The translations under genes and the position numbers were made by a program. Below are positions 46,269-56,865 of a DNA stretch of 64,000 nucleotides, one piece after another. The notes below the pieces were generated by a model, which made no database searches, was not told where the DNA came from, and was given only the letters and a program-made list of their open reading frames with translations. Origin of the DNA: Adiantum capillus-veneris (Eukaryota; Streptophyta; Polypodiopsida; Polypodiales; Pteridaceae); NCBI GenBank assembly GCA_014529385.2, contig CM043945.1, forward strand, positions 2,081,312 to 2,145,311, written 5' to 3'. Positions within the stretch are counted from its first letter, which is position 1. Every line of letters begins with the position of its first letter.

Positions 46269-49200
46269 TTACTCTAATGTAGCATTGTAAGCATTGACAA
46301 GGTTCATACTATCCTTAAGTTGTACTCCTTGCATCCATTTAGCATCTTCAAAAGGATAATTTTTGAACTTAATAAGATACCGTCGGATAATCTTACCATG
46401 TCGTAGTACCTTGTCTTCATGCCGAAGGATAGCTTCGGGTTGTAGCACCTCTTCTTGGTCTTCAACTTCGGGAGGGTCTTCAATAATTGGTTCAATTGGT
46501 GGCTCTCCTTTGTAGGGCTTAAGTAAGCTTACATGAAAGGCATTGTGTATAAGCCAATGGTTGGGCAACTTGAGTTGATAAGCCGTCTCATTGATAGGCT
46601 TCAAGATTTGGAAAGGACCATAGTATCTTTTTGCTAGTTTAGCATAATACTTTTGATGGCCCGTAGGATTTTTGCCCGTCGTTTGCCTTAATCGAGCCTT
46701 AGGAAACTTGAGTAAGACCCAATCATTTTCTTTGAACATGAAGGCTCTTCTGTGCTTATCAGCAGCAGCTTTTTGCCTTTGTTGAGAGATGGCTATAGCC
46801 TCCCTAATCTTTTGAAAAGATTCTTGTAGGTCACGGCTATACTCATCGGCGGCGAAGATCTTCCCATGTACTTTCAGTAGCAAGGGACTTTTAGGTCTTC
46901 CTTCTATGATCTCGAAAGGTGCTTTGCCCGTAGAAGTATGTACAATATTATTGTAGGCATACTCTACTAGCGGTAAATACTTTTCCCATTGTGAGCGTTG
47001 ATCTACTTTGGTAACATAAGTCTTGAGTAGATCGAGTATCGTAAGATTGGCTATCTCACTTTGGCCATCCGTTTGTGGGTGATAGGCCGAAGAGAAATTC
47101 AATCTTGTTCCTAGATTTTCAAAGAGACCTTTCCAGAAATTACTGGTCATTCTAGGATCTCTATCTGACACGATGGATGTGGGTAATCCATGGTGTTTGA
47201 AAATCTGAGATATGAAGAGAGTTGCCATTTGATGTGCCTTAATAGTCTTTTTGACAGGAATAAAATGTGCTTGCTTGCTAAACCTGTCCACTATTGTCCA
47301 TATTCCTGTATTCCCATGGATAGACTTGGGTAATCCAAAGATGAAATTCATGGATATACTCTCCCATGGTGAATTTGGAATAGGCAATGGCTGGAGTAAT
47401 CCAGGTTGCTTCCCTCTATCATACTTGGTCTTTTGGCATACTACACATTTTGAAACATACTCTTGTATGTCCACTTTCATGGTAGGCCAATAGAAATACG
47501 TCTCTACTCCTCGGAGAGTAGGTTGAATACCTCTATGCCCTGCATATGGAGGAGCATGGGATTCATACATAACCTTCTCACGAAGGGAATGGGTAACACA
47601 TAGCCTATTGCCGTGGAGAAGATAACCATCCTGCAAGGTGAATGGTTCCTCTTTCTTCCCCAAAGCAAGGGCTGACATTATGTCTCTAAAGTCAGGGTCA
47701 GTAGCATACTCATCTATCATAGAGGATAGATCATTGTGAGTAGCTATAGACACCGCATTAACTTTTGGTCGTCGTGAAAGTGCATCGGCAACTTGATTGT
47801 GCTTACCAGCTATGTGAGCAATATGGAAATTAAATTGCGAAAGAAAATTTGCCCACCTCATTTGTTTGTCGGAAAGCTTGGTTTGCGTCATGAAATACTT
47901 GAGACTTTGGTGGTCGGTTCGTAGGATAAATGGAGTCCCCAATAGGTTGTGCTTCCATGTGTCTAGGGCATGTAGAACAGCTAAAAGCTCTTTCTCATAA
48001 ATGCCCAAGACTCGTTCATCACCATTGAGCCTTCGGCTCTCATATGCTATGGCATGCCCTTCTTGAAGCAAAACCGCTCCAAGGCAATCACCACAAGCAT
48101 CACATTGGACCTTAAATGGCTTTGAGAGATCCGGAAGCACGAGGACTGGTTGGGAAGTAAGCTTCTCTTTGAGTTTTTCAAAAGCATTTTGCTCCTTAGC
48201 AGTCCATACAAACTTAACGTTCTTCTTGGTTAAGTCGTGTAGTGGTCCTGCTACTTGAGAGAATTTTGCTATGAAGCGTCTATAGTATGCACACATACCA
48301 ATAAAGCTTCTTAGCTCATGTAGATTCCTTGGGTTAGGCCATGATTTTATTACCTCTAACTTTGATGGATCCATACGAATACCATCGTGAGAGATAATAT
48401 GGCCTAGATATTGAATCTCTTGAAGGAAGAATTCACTTTTCTTTTGGTTGAGAAAAAGTTTGTTCTCCCTCAAGGCTTGAAAAATCACTTGGAGATGTTG
48501 CTTATGTTCCTCCAAAGACTTGGAGTAGATGATGATATCATCGAAGAACACTCCAGTGAATTTTCGATATGGTCTAAAAATTTTCTCCATCAAACGATTG
48601 AACGTAGCTGGTGCATTAGTCAAGCCAAAAGGCATGACTAGATATTCATAAAGACCAAATGTTGTGCGAAACGCGGTCTTTATGATATCCTCATCCACTA
48701 TCCTTATTTGATGATAGCCACTCTTAAGGTCAATCCTACTGAAGTAGGTAGAGCCTTGTAGCTTATCAAACAGATCTTCTACCCGAGGTACGGGAAATCT
48801 GTTTTTGATAGTGATATGGTTTAGTGCTCGATAGTCCACACACATACGGTATGTACCATCTTTCTTTTGCACTAAAAGGACTGGAGAACAAAAGGGAGAG
48901 GAACTAGGCCTCACCATCCCTTTGTCTACCAGCTCTTGTACTTGCCTCATGATCTCCTCTTGTTGAGCTTGTGAGACTCGATAAGGAGGTTTGTTAGGCG
49001 GTGAGCTTCCTGGAAGGAGCTCAATACGATGGTCATCATCCCCTCGTTTTGGAGGTAGGTCCATAGGGATATCATCGATGAACACATCTTGGAATCCTTT
49101 TAGAAAAGTAGACAAGTCTAACTCTTCTTGATTCCTATCATTTTCATTTGATGAAACATTATTAGCTTTTAGAGACTCTTTGACATAAATCATGTACGCA

Positions 49201-51050
49201 GAAACTGAGCTCTTCATTGATTTATCAAAAGAAAGAGGATTTACAAGTGGAATAGTGAGACCACGCTCACTAGCATCTATATACATGTTCTTTCCCCTGT
49301 AGGTGAAGTAAATTCTCCTTTCAGGGAACTTCATGTTGGCAGCCATGCGATCAAACCATGGTGCCCCTAGGATAACATCCTGATGTTGGAGGGGAGAGAT
49401 GAAGAAGTCTTCTTTGTCGACATAGCTTTGGACATGAAGCCTCAACTTCCCAATCAAGGGAGTAACGGAGGCTTGTTGTCCCTTGAAAGCTGCATCAGCT
49501 GTTACTATATCTCCCATCTCAAAAGCTTGAACGCCCAACTTGGTGGCCAACTCTATTGATATGAAGTTGAGAGTAGAGCCAGGGTCAAACAAGATGAAGG
49601 CATCATGCTCTCTTACCTTTCCCCAAGCATAGGAGAGTGATGATCCTTTGCAATGAGCATCCTCTTTTGGAGCTTCAATGGTGGAAGCCCTAGGAGTCTC
49701 ATTGCGAGTATTCTTCTTGGGGCAAGAACGATAGCCATGTCCTTGCTCCCCACACTTGAAACACTTATGGTCCTTGCGAAAAGCTTCAAGCTCTTCAGGA
49801 GAGAGTTTGTTTTTACCTTTGTAAACTCCCTTCTCCTTGGACCGATTGTTGTTGTTGTTGTTGGAAGTGCCTTGGGAATTATTTTGAGCATTGGATTTCC
49901 CCTTTGCATCATTTTTATCTTTGTTTTCCATGGGCTTGACATTACGTCTAGCCCCTTGATGGAAATTGATGCGTGAAGCAACCATGGTGTGGTGGATTAC
50001 TTCGGTAATAGTATCGGGCCGTTGAGAGTTGATATATTCGGCCATCTCTTCAGGTAATCCCGCACAGAATTGTTGTCTTTGCTCGGCAAAGTCTATCTTT
50101 TGAAAGACAGTAGCTTTGAGATGTAAATCCCAAAACTTATCTACATACTTGTTGATAGACTCATGAGAGAGGAGCTTCAAGCCGCGCCATTCGGTAAGAA
50201 CTTTATCTTTAGTATCGCTTGGAAGAAATTGCTTCATGATGGAAACTCGTAGAGTTTTCCATGTCTTTGGGGCTTCTCCATTGCCACGAAGGCTAGCCCA
50301 CCATTGACGAGCTGATTTTTGGAAGTGCATAGCTACATGGCGTAGCTTGGAGGATTCTGTGAAGCCCTCGTCCCCAAAGGCCGCATCAAATTGCTGGATG
50401 AAGGCCAACACTTTGTCGGTAGCACCAAAGGTGCCATCGTAGGTGAGAAAAGAGATACTCTTTCCTCCCTCCTTGAACTTCTTTAGCTTTTGTGACATTC
50501 GCCATGCAGGAAATGATTTGCGATGCCCTCCCCTCTTGTATTCTCTAGGAGAATAGCCATAACTTTCATCGGAAGAGAAGGAAGGTGAAGAAGAAGGAGA
50601 AGAGGGTGACCTCTTCCTAGCCCTTTTCTTCCTTTGTTTCCTCTCTTGCCTTTGAGAGTGATGAGGAGAAGGACTATGGGTTGCTCTTTTCCTCTTGGGA
50701 GGAGTAGGCGATCGTCTAGACCGCCTTCTTCGTGGAGCCACATCTTCAGAAGAACTTAGACTTTCATTGCTTTCTTTCTCTTTGGATTCCTCCTCTCGAA
50801 TGGGAGAGAGTCTTCTTTTGGGGGTCTCTTCAAGAGGCCTCCTAAGCTCTCTCTCCTCTTGGAGAGGAAGGGAAATTCCATAGGCACGAAGTTGTTGAGT
50901 AACTTCGGCTTGCAAGGTAGGGTTGCCCATAGCTTGTTGCAACCTAGTCACAAGATAATTCACAAACATGGGAGCATCATCATTAGCACCTTCATGTGCA
51001 AAATCAAAGCTATCAACGTTCATTCTACTCTCTTGATTATTGTCAGCCAT
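46269..51050 (-). CDS. Gypsy-C gag-pol polyprotein, integrase catalytic D to N
   Basis: A single frame of 1593 codons starting MADNNQESRMNVDSFDF. Order: an N-terminal region and Ser/Arg-rich linker (about 70-170), the gag core (190-360; ARQWWASLR, QQFCAGLPEEMAEY), the zinc knuckle CFKCGEQGHGYRSC (430-443) and the protease FDPGSTLNF with Asp489. Reverse transcriptase follows (CVDYRALN, IDLKSGYHQIRI, FFDD at 835-838), then RNase H (Asp984 in QCDACGDCLG) and integrase with zinc-finger Cys pair CVVC (1202-1205). A chromodomain-like tail (YLIKFKNYPFEDAKWM, about 1560) may guide insertion to chromatin. Integrase should have a D-D-35-E triad. Here the first position is Asn1235 (SMNFIFGLP), with Asp1296 and Glu1332 intact and 35 residues apart. 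Gypsy-B has Asp at the same place. The protein otherwise looks complete, so the copy is predicted to be integration-defective. Confidence 0.95.
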   Translation of the reverse strand: MADNNQESRMNVDSFDFAHEGANDDAPMFVNYLVTRLQQAMGNPTLQAEVTQQLRAYGISLPLQEERELRRPLEETPKRRLSPIREEESKEKESNESLSSSEDVAPRRRRSRRSPTPPKRKRATHSPSPHHSQRQERKQRKKRARKRSPSSPSSSPSFSSDESYGYSPREYKRGGHRKSFPAWRMSQKLKKFKEGGKSISFLTYDGTFGATDKVLAFIQQFDAAFGDEGFTESSKLRHVAMHFQKSARQWWASLRGNGEAPKTWKTLRVSIMKQFLPSDTKDKVLTEWRGLKLLSHESINKYVDKFWDLHLKATVFQKIDFAEQRQQFCAGLPEEMAEYINSQRPDTITEVIHHTMVASRINFHQGARRNVKPMENKDKNDAKGKSNAQNNSQGTSNNNNNNRSKEKGVYKGKNKLSPEELEAFRKDHKCFKCGEQGHGYRSCPKKNTRNETPRASTIEAPKEDAHCKGSSLSYAWGKVREHDAFILFDPGSTLNFISIELATKLGVQAFEMGDIVTADAAFKGQQASVTPLIGKLRLHVQSYVDKEDFFISPLQHQDVILGAPWFDRMAANMKFPERRIYFTYRGKNMYIDASERGLTIPLVNPLSFDKSMKSSVSAYMIYVKESLKANNVSSNENDRNQEELDLSTFLKGFQDVFIDDIPMDLPPKRGDDDHRIELLPGSSPPNKPPYRVSQAQQEEIMRQVQELVDKGMVRPSSSPFCSPVLLVQKKDGTYRMCVDYRALNHITIKNRFPVPRVEDLFDKLQGSTYFSRIDLKSGYHQIRIVDEDIIKTAFRTTFGLYEYLVMPFGLTNAPATFNRLMEKIFRPYRKFTGVFFDDIIIYSKSLEEHKQHLQVIFQALRENKLFLNQKKSEFFLQEIQYLGHIISHDGIRMDPSKLEVIKSWPNPRNLHELRSFIGMCAYYRRFIAKFSQVAGPLHDLTKKNVKFVWTAKEQNAFEKLKEKLTSQPVLVLPDLSKPFKVQCDACGDCLGAVLLQEGHAIAYESRRLNGDERVLGIYEKELLAVLHALDTWKHNLLGTPFILRTDHQSLKYFMTQTKLSDKQMRWANFLSQFNFHIAHIAGKHNQVADALSRRPKVNAVSIATHNDLSSMIDEYATDPDFRDIMSALALGKKEEPFTLQDGYLLHGNRLCVTHSLREKVMYESHAPPYAGHRGIQPTLRGVETYFYWPTMKVDIQEYVSKCVVCQKTKYDRGKQPGLLQPLPIPNSPWESISMNFIFGLPKSIHGNTGIWTIVDRFSKQAHFIPVKKTIKAHQMATLFISQIFKHHGLPTSIVSDRDPRMTSNFWKGLFENLGTRLNFSSAYHPQTDGQSEIANLTILDLLKTYVTKVDQRSQWEKYLPLVEYAYNNIVHTSTGKAPFEIIEGRPKSPLLLKVHGKIFAADEYSRDLQESFQKIREAIAISQQRQKAAADKHRRAFMFKENDWVLLKFPKARLRQTTGKNPTGHQKYYAKLAKRYYGPFQILKPINETAYQLKLPNHWLIHNAFHVSLLKPYKGEPPIEPIIEDPPEVEDQEEVLQPEAILRHEDKVLRHGKIIRRYLIKFKNYPFEDAKWMQGVQLKDSMNLVNAYNATLE

Positions 51051-51452
51051 GTTAACAAAATTTTATGTATGTACTTAGTGTATGCTTTGGCAATTCAAAA
51101 CCTTAGTTGCCACTCCTCTTAGCCTTTGAAAATCGGCTCTTAAGTATCTACACCCACGGCTCAAAGTGGTTAATTATAGAGAGTAGAGGAGTAGGTCTAA
51201 CATAGCAGAGTTGCCAAGGGCTAGCTCCTTTCGGACTTCTTATGGCTCAATAATGGTAAAGCCGTAGGCAAGTCTAAAAAGACTCCATTATTAAGTCCAA
51301 AGCTCCCGAGGTGTGCACCATCCCCCACATAGTGGGCTTAACAAAACCGGTATTAGATCCCAGTTCCACTTACTCTATTATAATTAACAACATCAACCAT
51401 TTATAGGCTACTTAAGGACCTCTCTTCTTAAGCAAGAAAAGAGAAACCAAAT

Positions 51453-51464
51453 GCTCTGATACCA
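51453..51464 (-). promoter_or_regulatory. Primer-binding site of Gypsy-C, tRNA-iMet
   Basis: Minus-strand TGGTATCAGAGC, one base inside the 5' LTR end. It is an exact complement of the initiator-Met tRNA 3' end. Confidence 0.92.
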
Positions 51465-51465
51465 A

Positions 51466-53115
51466 TGTAATGGAATTTGCCTATTCAATTTGAGAATAGC
51501 GGAATTTAATGAGAGTACTTTCAAGAAATGATTTTGTGAGCATAGCGGGTAGACATAATTGAAGATAGCAACATAATCATAGCAATTAGTTAACTTGGCA
51601 TAGACAATACTTTTGCAAGAGAGAGAGTTTAGAGAACATGACAACAATTGAGGACCGGATTTATGTGGAGCCGGTCCCCCCTCCAATAGGCATTTGTATT
51701 ATGATTTCTCCCATAAAGAGAGACTTGTTACAATACAGTCTTTGTGTTCCTTGCGACCTAGGTGATGCCATGAAGATGGAAGGCTTCATGCACCACAAAC
51801 ATAACATAAACTTGAAGAAAGCTTTAACTATCCCAAGACCTCAAACACCTTCGAAGGTGGAGAGAGCTAGCAGGGAATGAGGGTAGGGAAGAGGAAGAAG
51901 AAACATTTCGTAGGAGAAAGAATTAGTTCCTCACTTATCATACTCTTGTTGCTAGCATACATAATAGCATAGTAATGAAGAAGAAGGAGATGGCAAGCTT
52001 AAGCATTGAAGCATGGCTCTTGGTTGGATTTGCACTCCATAGCCAAGAGTGTTGGTGTAGGCTCTCAACCTCTACTTGCTTGGAGAGGGAGCTCTTGCAC
52101 TTTGCATATCACACAATGAGAGTGCTTGTGAGTGTGTGTGGGTGAGTATACCCCCTAGGCACCCCCCTAGCTTGCTTGGGTCGACCCCCCCTTGTAGCTC
52201 ATGCCTGAAGCTCATTGGACCCCTCCAGGCCTAGCCAATCACAAGCAGGAGCCATTACAAGCAACATGGGTAGCCTTGGGACAAGTGTCCCCCTTTCCCC
52301 TTTGAGAGAGAGGACTTGATAAATGCTAAAACAATTAGATAATTCATGTAATTTATCATTGGACCCCTTTGAAGCCTAGCCAATAGGCTTCAAGCAACAC
52401 ATGAAGGTAACATGGGTAGGGGCCTGACATGTGTCCTTGCTGCCTCTTCAAGATGGGCTTCCCTTGTGTGTGTGAGTGGGTGTTCTCTCTCTAGGCCCTA
52501 GGAAAAGGGCTCGCCCCCCCTCTTGTTGTGAGTGGGTGTTCTCTCTCTAGGCCCTAGGAAAAGGGCTCGCCCCCCCTCTTGTAGGAATGCTTTTGACTTT
52601 TAGGTGATCAAGCACCTTACTCACCAAGCATGACAAAGCACTTGAACTAGGGGGGGTTCCCACAAGCATCTCAGGCAAGCTTCTCAAGGCACCTCAAGTA
52701 CTTTAATCATGCAGCAAGTCAAGCACCTCAAGCATGGAGCCAGTCAAGCACCTCAAGCATCTTAATCAAGCACCTCAAGCATGACAAGCACCTCAAGTAG
52801 GACAAGCACCTCGAGCTTGGGCCGGGTTCCCACCTCAAGCTCAGCCCTAGCTTACTTAAGGTCAAAAGGACTTTTACACACATTTATTGGAGGTCTTCAA
52901 TGAAGCTAACCCTAAGGTCTTATGCTCCATTGGTTAGCCTTGCTCTTTGATAGACCATCTCCCTTTTGGGCCCCTTTACATTGGCCCCGTGTTGAGATAG
53001 ATCTAAAAGCACATACCTATATCTTAACACTTGTTCCCGTTTATTCTCCCACATTAAGTGATCAATTTAATATGAGAAAATCATTTGGGTTAGTTAGATA
53101 TTAGATTTTATGACA
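51466..53115 (-). repeat. 5' LTR of Gypsy-C
   Basis: 1650 bp, nearly identical to 44260-45909. Differences seen: C for T near 51754 and near 51908, and G for A near 51915. It should contain the promoter of the element. I did not assign a TATA box. Confidence 0.92.
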
Positions 53116-54752
53116 TTATCATCTTTTTTGGTAGGCTTTAGAGATTCTTCATTTTCTTAGCCAACAATTCCCCATTCTCTTAATTTAGCATCTAGACCCT
53201 CAAAAAAAGACTAATGGGAGATAAGACCCATTAAACCTTATTGTCTTTGAACTCAAGTTCTAGTATGGTAATCATAGTTTGATTAGTACAATAGCCATAG
53301 TCTTATCTCATAAGTCTCCACTCTTCAAGCAGATTTTGTTTCTTGAATAATACAATAGGAGTGTGAGAGAAAGAGAGTGCATGTAATCATGTGAGATAAC
53401 TATTTATCTTATGGTTTTTTTAATGCATGTGCAAGGAGAGTAAGTCCCGAGAAAGTTAAATTGGGCTTTCAACCACCGTTTAATCATTTAGTATAGCTAA
53501 TGATATGCATGCACACGCGAGGCATGCATTATATACATGTAGAATATATAAATTGTTGTTTTTATGTGTTGCTGAGTGCAGGTTCATGTTAATACTCTAC
53601 CTCATATATTACCTCAAAGTCCTATTTATTGTGCAAATGAAGTCAACAAAACTCCCTTTCTTCTCTCCCTCTCTCTCATATCTGGAATGATGTTGCTTCC
53701 TAAGTACAACAACAAGATTGAGTAAGGTCTGAGAGATAATTATTGACATCTTGTTTTGTATACATATGTATGGGAATTAGCCAATTTAGACTTGCAATTG
53801 CTATTTTAATAATTTAATACTAGCTATACCACAGCATAAGATGTTTAACTATTTAGTACTAGCTATATCACTGCATAAGATGTATACTTATTTTGTGTGT
53901 GTGTGTGTGTGTGTGTTAACTAGGTTAATGGCTATGGTTGCTTGTTGTTGTTGTGTGGACTATGTATACGAGATAGAGACGAGATATTGCTTGCTTCAAG
54001 AGCCTAATTACTAGGTGCATGAAATCTATCTTTCTCTCTTCTTCTTCTTCTCACTTTGTGTGTGTGTTCATCTTTTAATCACAACACATCCTTATTTATT
54101 TTGAAATCACTTACATCAATTCCACACATACATGTACAAATGGGAAACTAACGTTGCTCTCATAACAACATGGGACTCATAAACTATCTTTATGTCTACT
54201 TGAGTGGATATATCATAAAATGTCTATCTTGAGAACTATCTTGCCACTTTTTAAAGTTATATATTTTACAAAGATGAGCTCTATCTTTATGGCATGCTTA
54301 GTCTTGAAGCCCTTGGCTCTTTAAACAACACACAACTCACATTCACTTTTGCATACAAGCAAAATTTCCCCCCCTTATATAGCCCTTAACAACAATGAGC
54401 ATCATAACCATCAATAATCCTCTACCATGGCATCCCACAACAACACTTTCATATTTATTGACCTTATTGGAAACCTCATCAAAAAATCCGGTTTTCTTGA
54501 CCATACAAGTTTCCACTTTGAACATGAATCAAATATTTATCGATAATTTTGCATCCTTTAGGAAATTATGTTGATGTTTTGACATCCAAATATATGTAAC
54601 CTTCTTTGACAATTAAGATGTTGCATCAACTAGAACCTAAATTTTCTTTGCACTCATTGCCATATCCAACCTCCTTACAAAGGATAGCTCTCCTTTGAAG
54701 TCCTCTCATCTCTGTTGAGTATGAGGTATGGAGCTCAAGACTTGTTGGATAG
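53116..54752. other. No recognisable gene; one (GT)n tract
   Basis: About 1.6 kb of AT-rich sequence with a GT microsatellite at 53895-53916. Open frames are short and without domains. Confidence 0.55.
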
Positions 54753-54998
54753 GTCAACATCATCTACACTGACAGTCAGAGCGCATTGGCAATTGCGAGG
54801 AACCTAGTTTTTCATTCTCGCATAAGGCACATTGAGGTGCATTATCACTATGTCAGAGAGAGACTCTCAGTAGGAGAGATCAGCTTGGCTCATGTGTCGA
54901 CACAGGACAACCTTGCAGGTATGTTCACGAAGGCAATGCCTCGTGAGAAGTTCGAAGCTTTCCGCAAAGCTTTGGGCTTGCTTCCATGTATGGATTGA
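54753..54998 (+). pseudogene. Copia family P RNase H C-terminus
   Basis: The reading IYTDSQSALAIARN, then HIEVHYHYVRERL and NLAGMFTKAMPREKF, is the end of a Ty1/copia RNase H domain including its last catalytic Asp in TDSQSA. It ends at a stop after LGLLPCMD. The upstream part of the polymerase is absent. The following LTR belongs to the same family as 9349-9575, so this piece preserves the 3' end that the palindromic pair has lost. Confidence 0.85.
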
Positions 54999-55076
54999 TC
55001 ATGCACTCAGGGCATGGCACTTCCCTATACACTATGTGCCAACTCCTGTCCACCACATCACTCTTAGGGGAATTTG

Positions 55077-55305
55077 TTACCATACACATGTGGTAGTGAT
55101 GTGTGTGAACACACTTAGGACCGTCGAAGCATTTTCCCCCCCTTTTTCCCTCACTAGGAGGTTTTTTCCCCCGTGCATTGATATACGCCCATCATTCTAG
55201 GGCTAACTTATCTTTCATTGTGCACTAAGCAATGTACTCTCTCTTATGTGTCTTTAGCTTCTTCATCTTCTCCAAGCTATGCGTTTTCCCCTACAAACCT
55301 ATTTC
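55077..55305 (+). repeat. 3' LTR of copia family P
   Basis: Starts TGTTACCATACACATGTGG after the tract TTAGGGGAATT and is collinear with the LTRs at 9349 and 16195, fading near 'cctatttcca' at about 55300. Confidence 0.78.
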
Positions 55306-55836
55306 CAAAAAACTTCTCAATCTCGTATCAATATAGTGTAATGGCAAACTCCAATAATCTCACAAAAAACAAATCTTATTGCTCAATGATTTTAGCTTTG
55401 ATGACAAGACATTAGTTTTAAGTGTATACTTTGATAGGCCTAACATCGACCTTTCTAAATCTAAATGGAAGCCTCAACATGTACAAATGACCAAATGTTT
55501 CAATTTAAAACACAAGGCACGAGACCCATGCAAATAAACTAGTGTGAATTTCCCATAGTTGCAATGATATTAAAAGTCCCTTTATAGAGTCTTTCAAGGC
55601 TTACACAACGCTCATTGGCTTGGTGCCTAATGTACTTAAGCAACACGCATCGACTTAGTGTCTAATGTGCACACTCTTCATGGCTTGGGAGAAGAGATCA
55701 CAAACAACATGTTGCACCATAAAGTTACAAAGTACTAAGTTTAGGGTAATGTTTTGATTCAATTAATGATTGATTTAGTTTGAAGGAATGAAAATAACAA
55801 CAATTTCCATGAAAAGAATATTGATCTAATTTCTAA

Positions 55837-56690
55837 GCAAAAATTACCAAAATACACTTCAAATTTCAATAATTCCCAAAATACCCTTGTATCTATTTTG
55901 GTTAGATTGTTCAAGATTTTCTAACTTTTATTCCTTTTTGACAAGTGAGATCCATTTTTGTGTGCTTAGCATGTCATTTGTCACAAATTATCTGGCAAAA
56001 AAAGGCAATTATGTCTAAAAATAATGAAGCAATTCATCTCCAAAGCCTACATAACCAACTCAAATTCTAGTTTTAGCATCTTGTATTGATAGACAATTAG
56101 TCTTCTTATGGAAAGCTACAATTTCTTTTATCTTTAGAGATATTTAATCTCATAACTAGGGGTATTTTGGGAATTTTGGAAAATTTGAAGGGCATTTTGG
56201 AAATTTATGACAAGATTTTGGGAAATTTTGAAATTTGAGGGAGATTTTGGGAAATTCCCAAAATACCCCTCAATTTTTTTTTTCAAAATACCCCCAATAT
56301 TTTGACAATTTTTTTCAAAATACCCCCATATTTTGTCAGAACTTGCCCTTCAAATTTTAAAAAATTCCCAAAATATCCTCGGTTGTGAGATTAAACATCT
56401 TCAAAGATTTTTTTTTTGGTAGCTTTTCATAAGAAGATTGATTGTCGATCATTGTAAGACGCTAAAACCAGAATTTGAGCTTGTTATGTAAGCTTTAGAG
56501 ATGAATTGCTTCATTATTTTTAGACATAATTGCCCTTTTCTGTCAACTAATTCATGAGAAATTATGTGTTAAGCAGTCAAAAACAAAAACTCTAGAGCAA
56601 TCACCCAAAATGGAGACAAGGGTCTTTTAGGAATTTTAGGGGTATTTTGGGAATCTCCACAAATTACAGGCGTATTTTGGTAATTTGCCC
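55837..56690. mobile_element. Foldback (MITE-like) element with 0.42-kb arms
   Basis: The left end GCAAAAATTACCAAAATAC and the right end, complemented, GGGCAAATTACCAAAATAC are matching termini. The two halves are reverse complements over about 415 bp each and meet near 56254 with almost no loop. Matching blocks include 'caattatgtctaaaaata', 'gaagcaattcatctc', 'ttttagc' and 'cttcttatg', in inverted order. No transposase is encoded. The ends resemble those of non-autonomous Mutator-like foldback elements, but I could not establish a target duplication. Confidence 0.75.
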
Positions 56691-56865
56691 TTTAAGTTTT
56701 GGACGTAGCAGGGATTCAAACGGCCTCGACGTCCTAACAGGCCAAGCACGACGATCATCACTAGTCACTAGTGGGCTTAAAGGACTCGCAGAAGCTACAG
56801 AAGGCAGTCAAGAGGAATTGTGACAAATGCCGTCCTTTCCGAACAACAACAGCCCACACTGCACT

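Larger units (their letters stand above)
44260..53115 (-). mobile_element. Complete Ty3 chromovirus Gypsy-C
   Basis: An 8856-bp element with two 1650-bp LTRs (44260-45909 and 51466-53115), a tRNA-iMet primer site, one gag-pol frame, a purine tract and a TTAT flank on both sides. The LTRs differ at three positions that I could find, all transitions and two of CpG-to-TpG type. This indicates recent insertion. A grass-like rate of 1.3e-8 per site per year, which is an assumption, would give an age near 0.07 million years. Confidence 0.92.

Noticed and set aside
48411-48641. Plus-strand open frame inside Gypsy-C
   Set aside because: It is antisense to the reverse transcriptase coding region and has no feature of its own. 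Similar antisense frames at 47251, 49653 and 50695 were rejected for the same reason.
51453-51464. Possible tRNA genes at primer-binding sites
   Set aside because: Only the 12-18 bases complementary to tRNA 3' ends are present. No cloverleaf or internal promoter boxes accompany them.
55310-55415. Second primer-binding site after the copia LTR at 55077
   Set aside because: The sequence near 55322 only loosely resembles the tRNA-iMet complement, and no gag follows.
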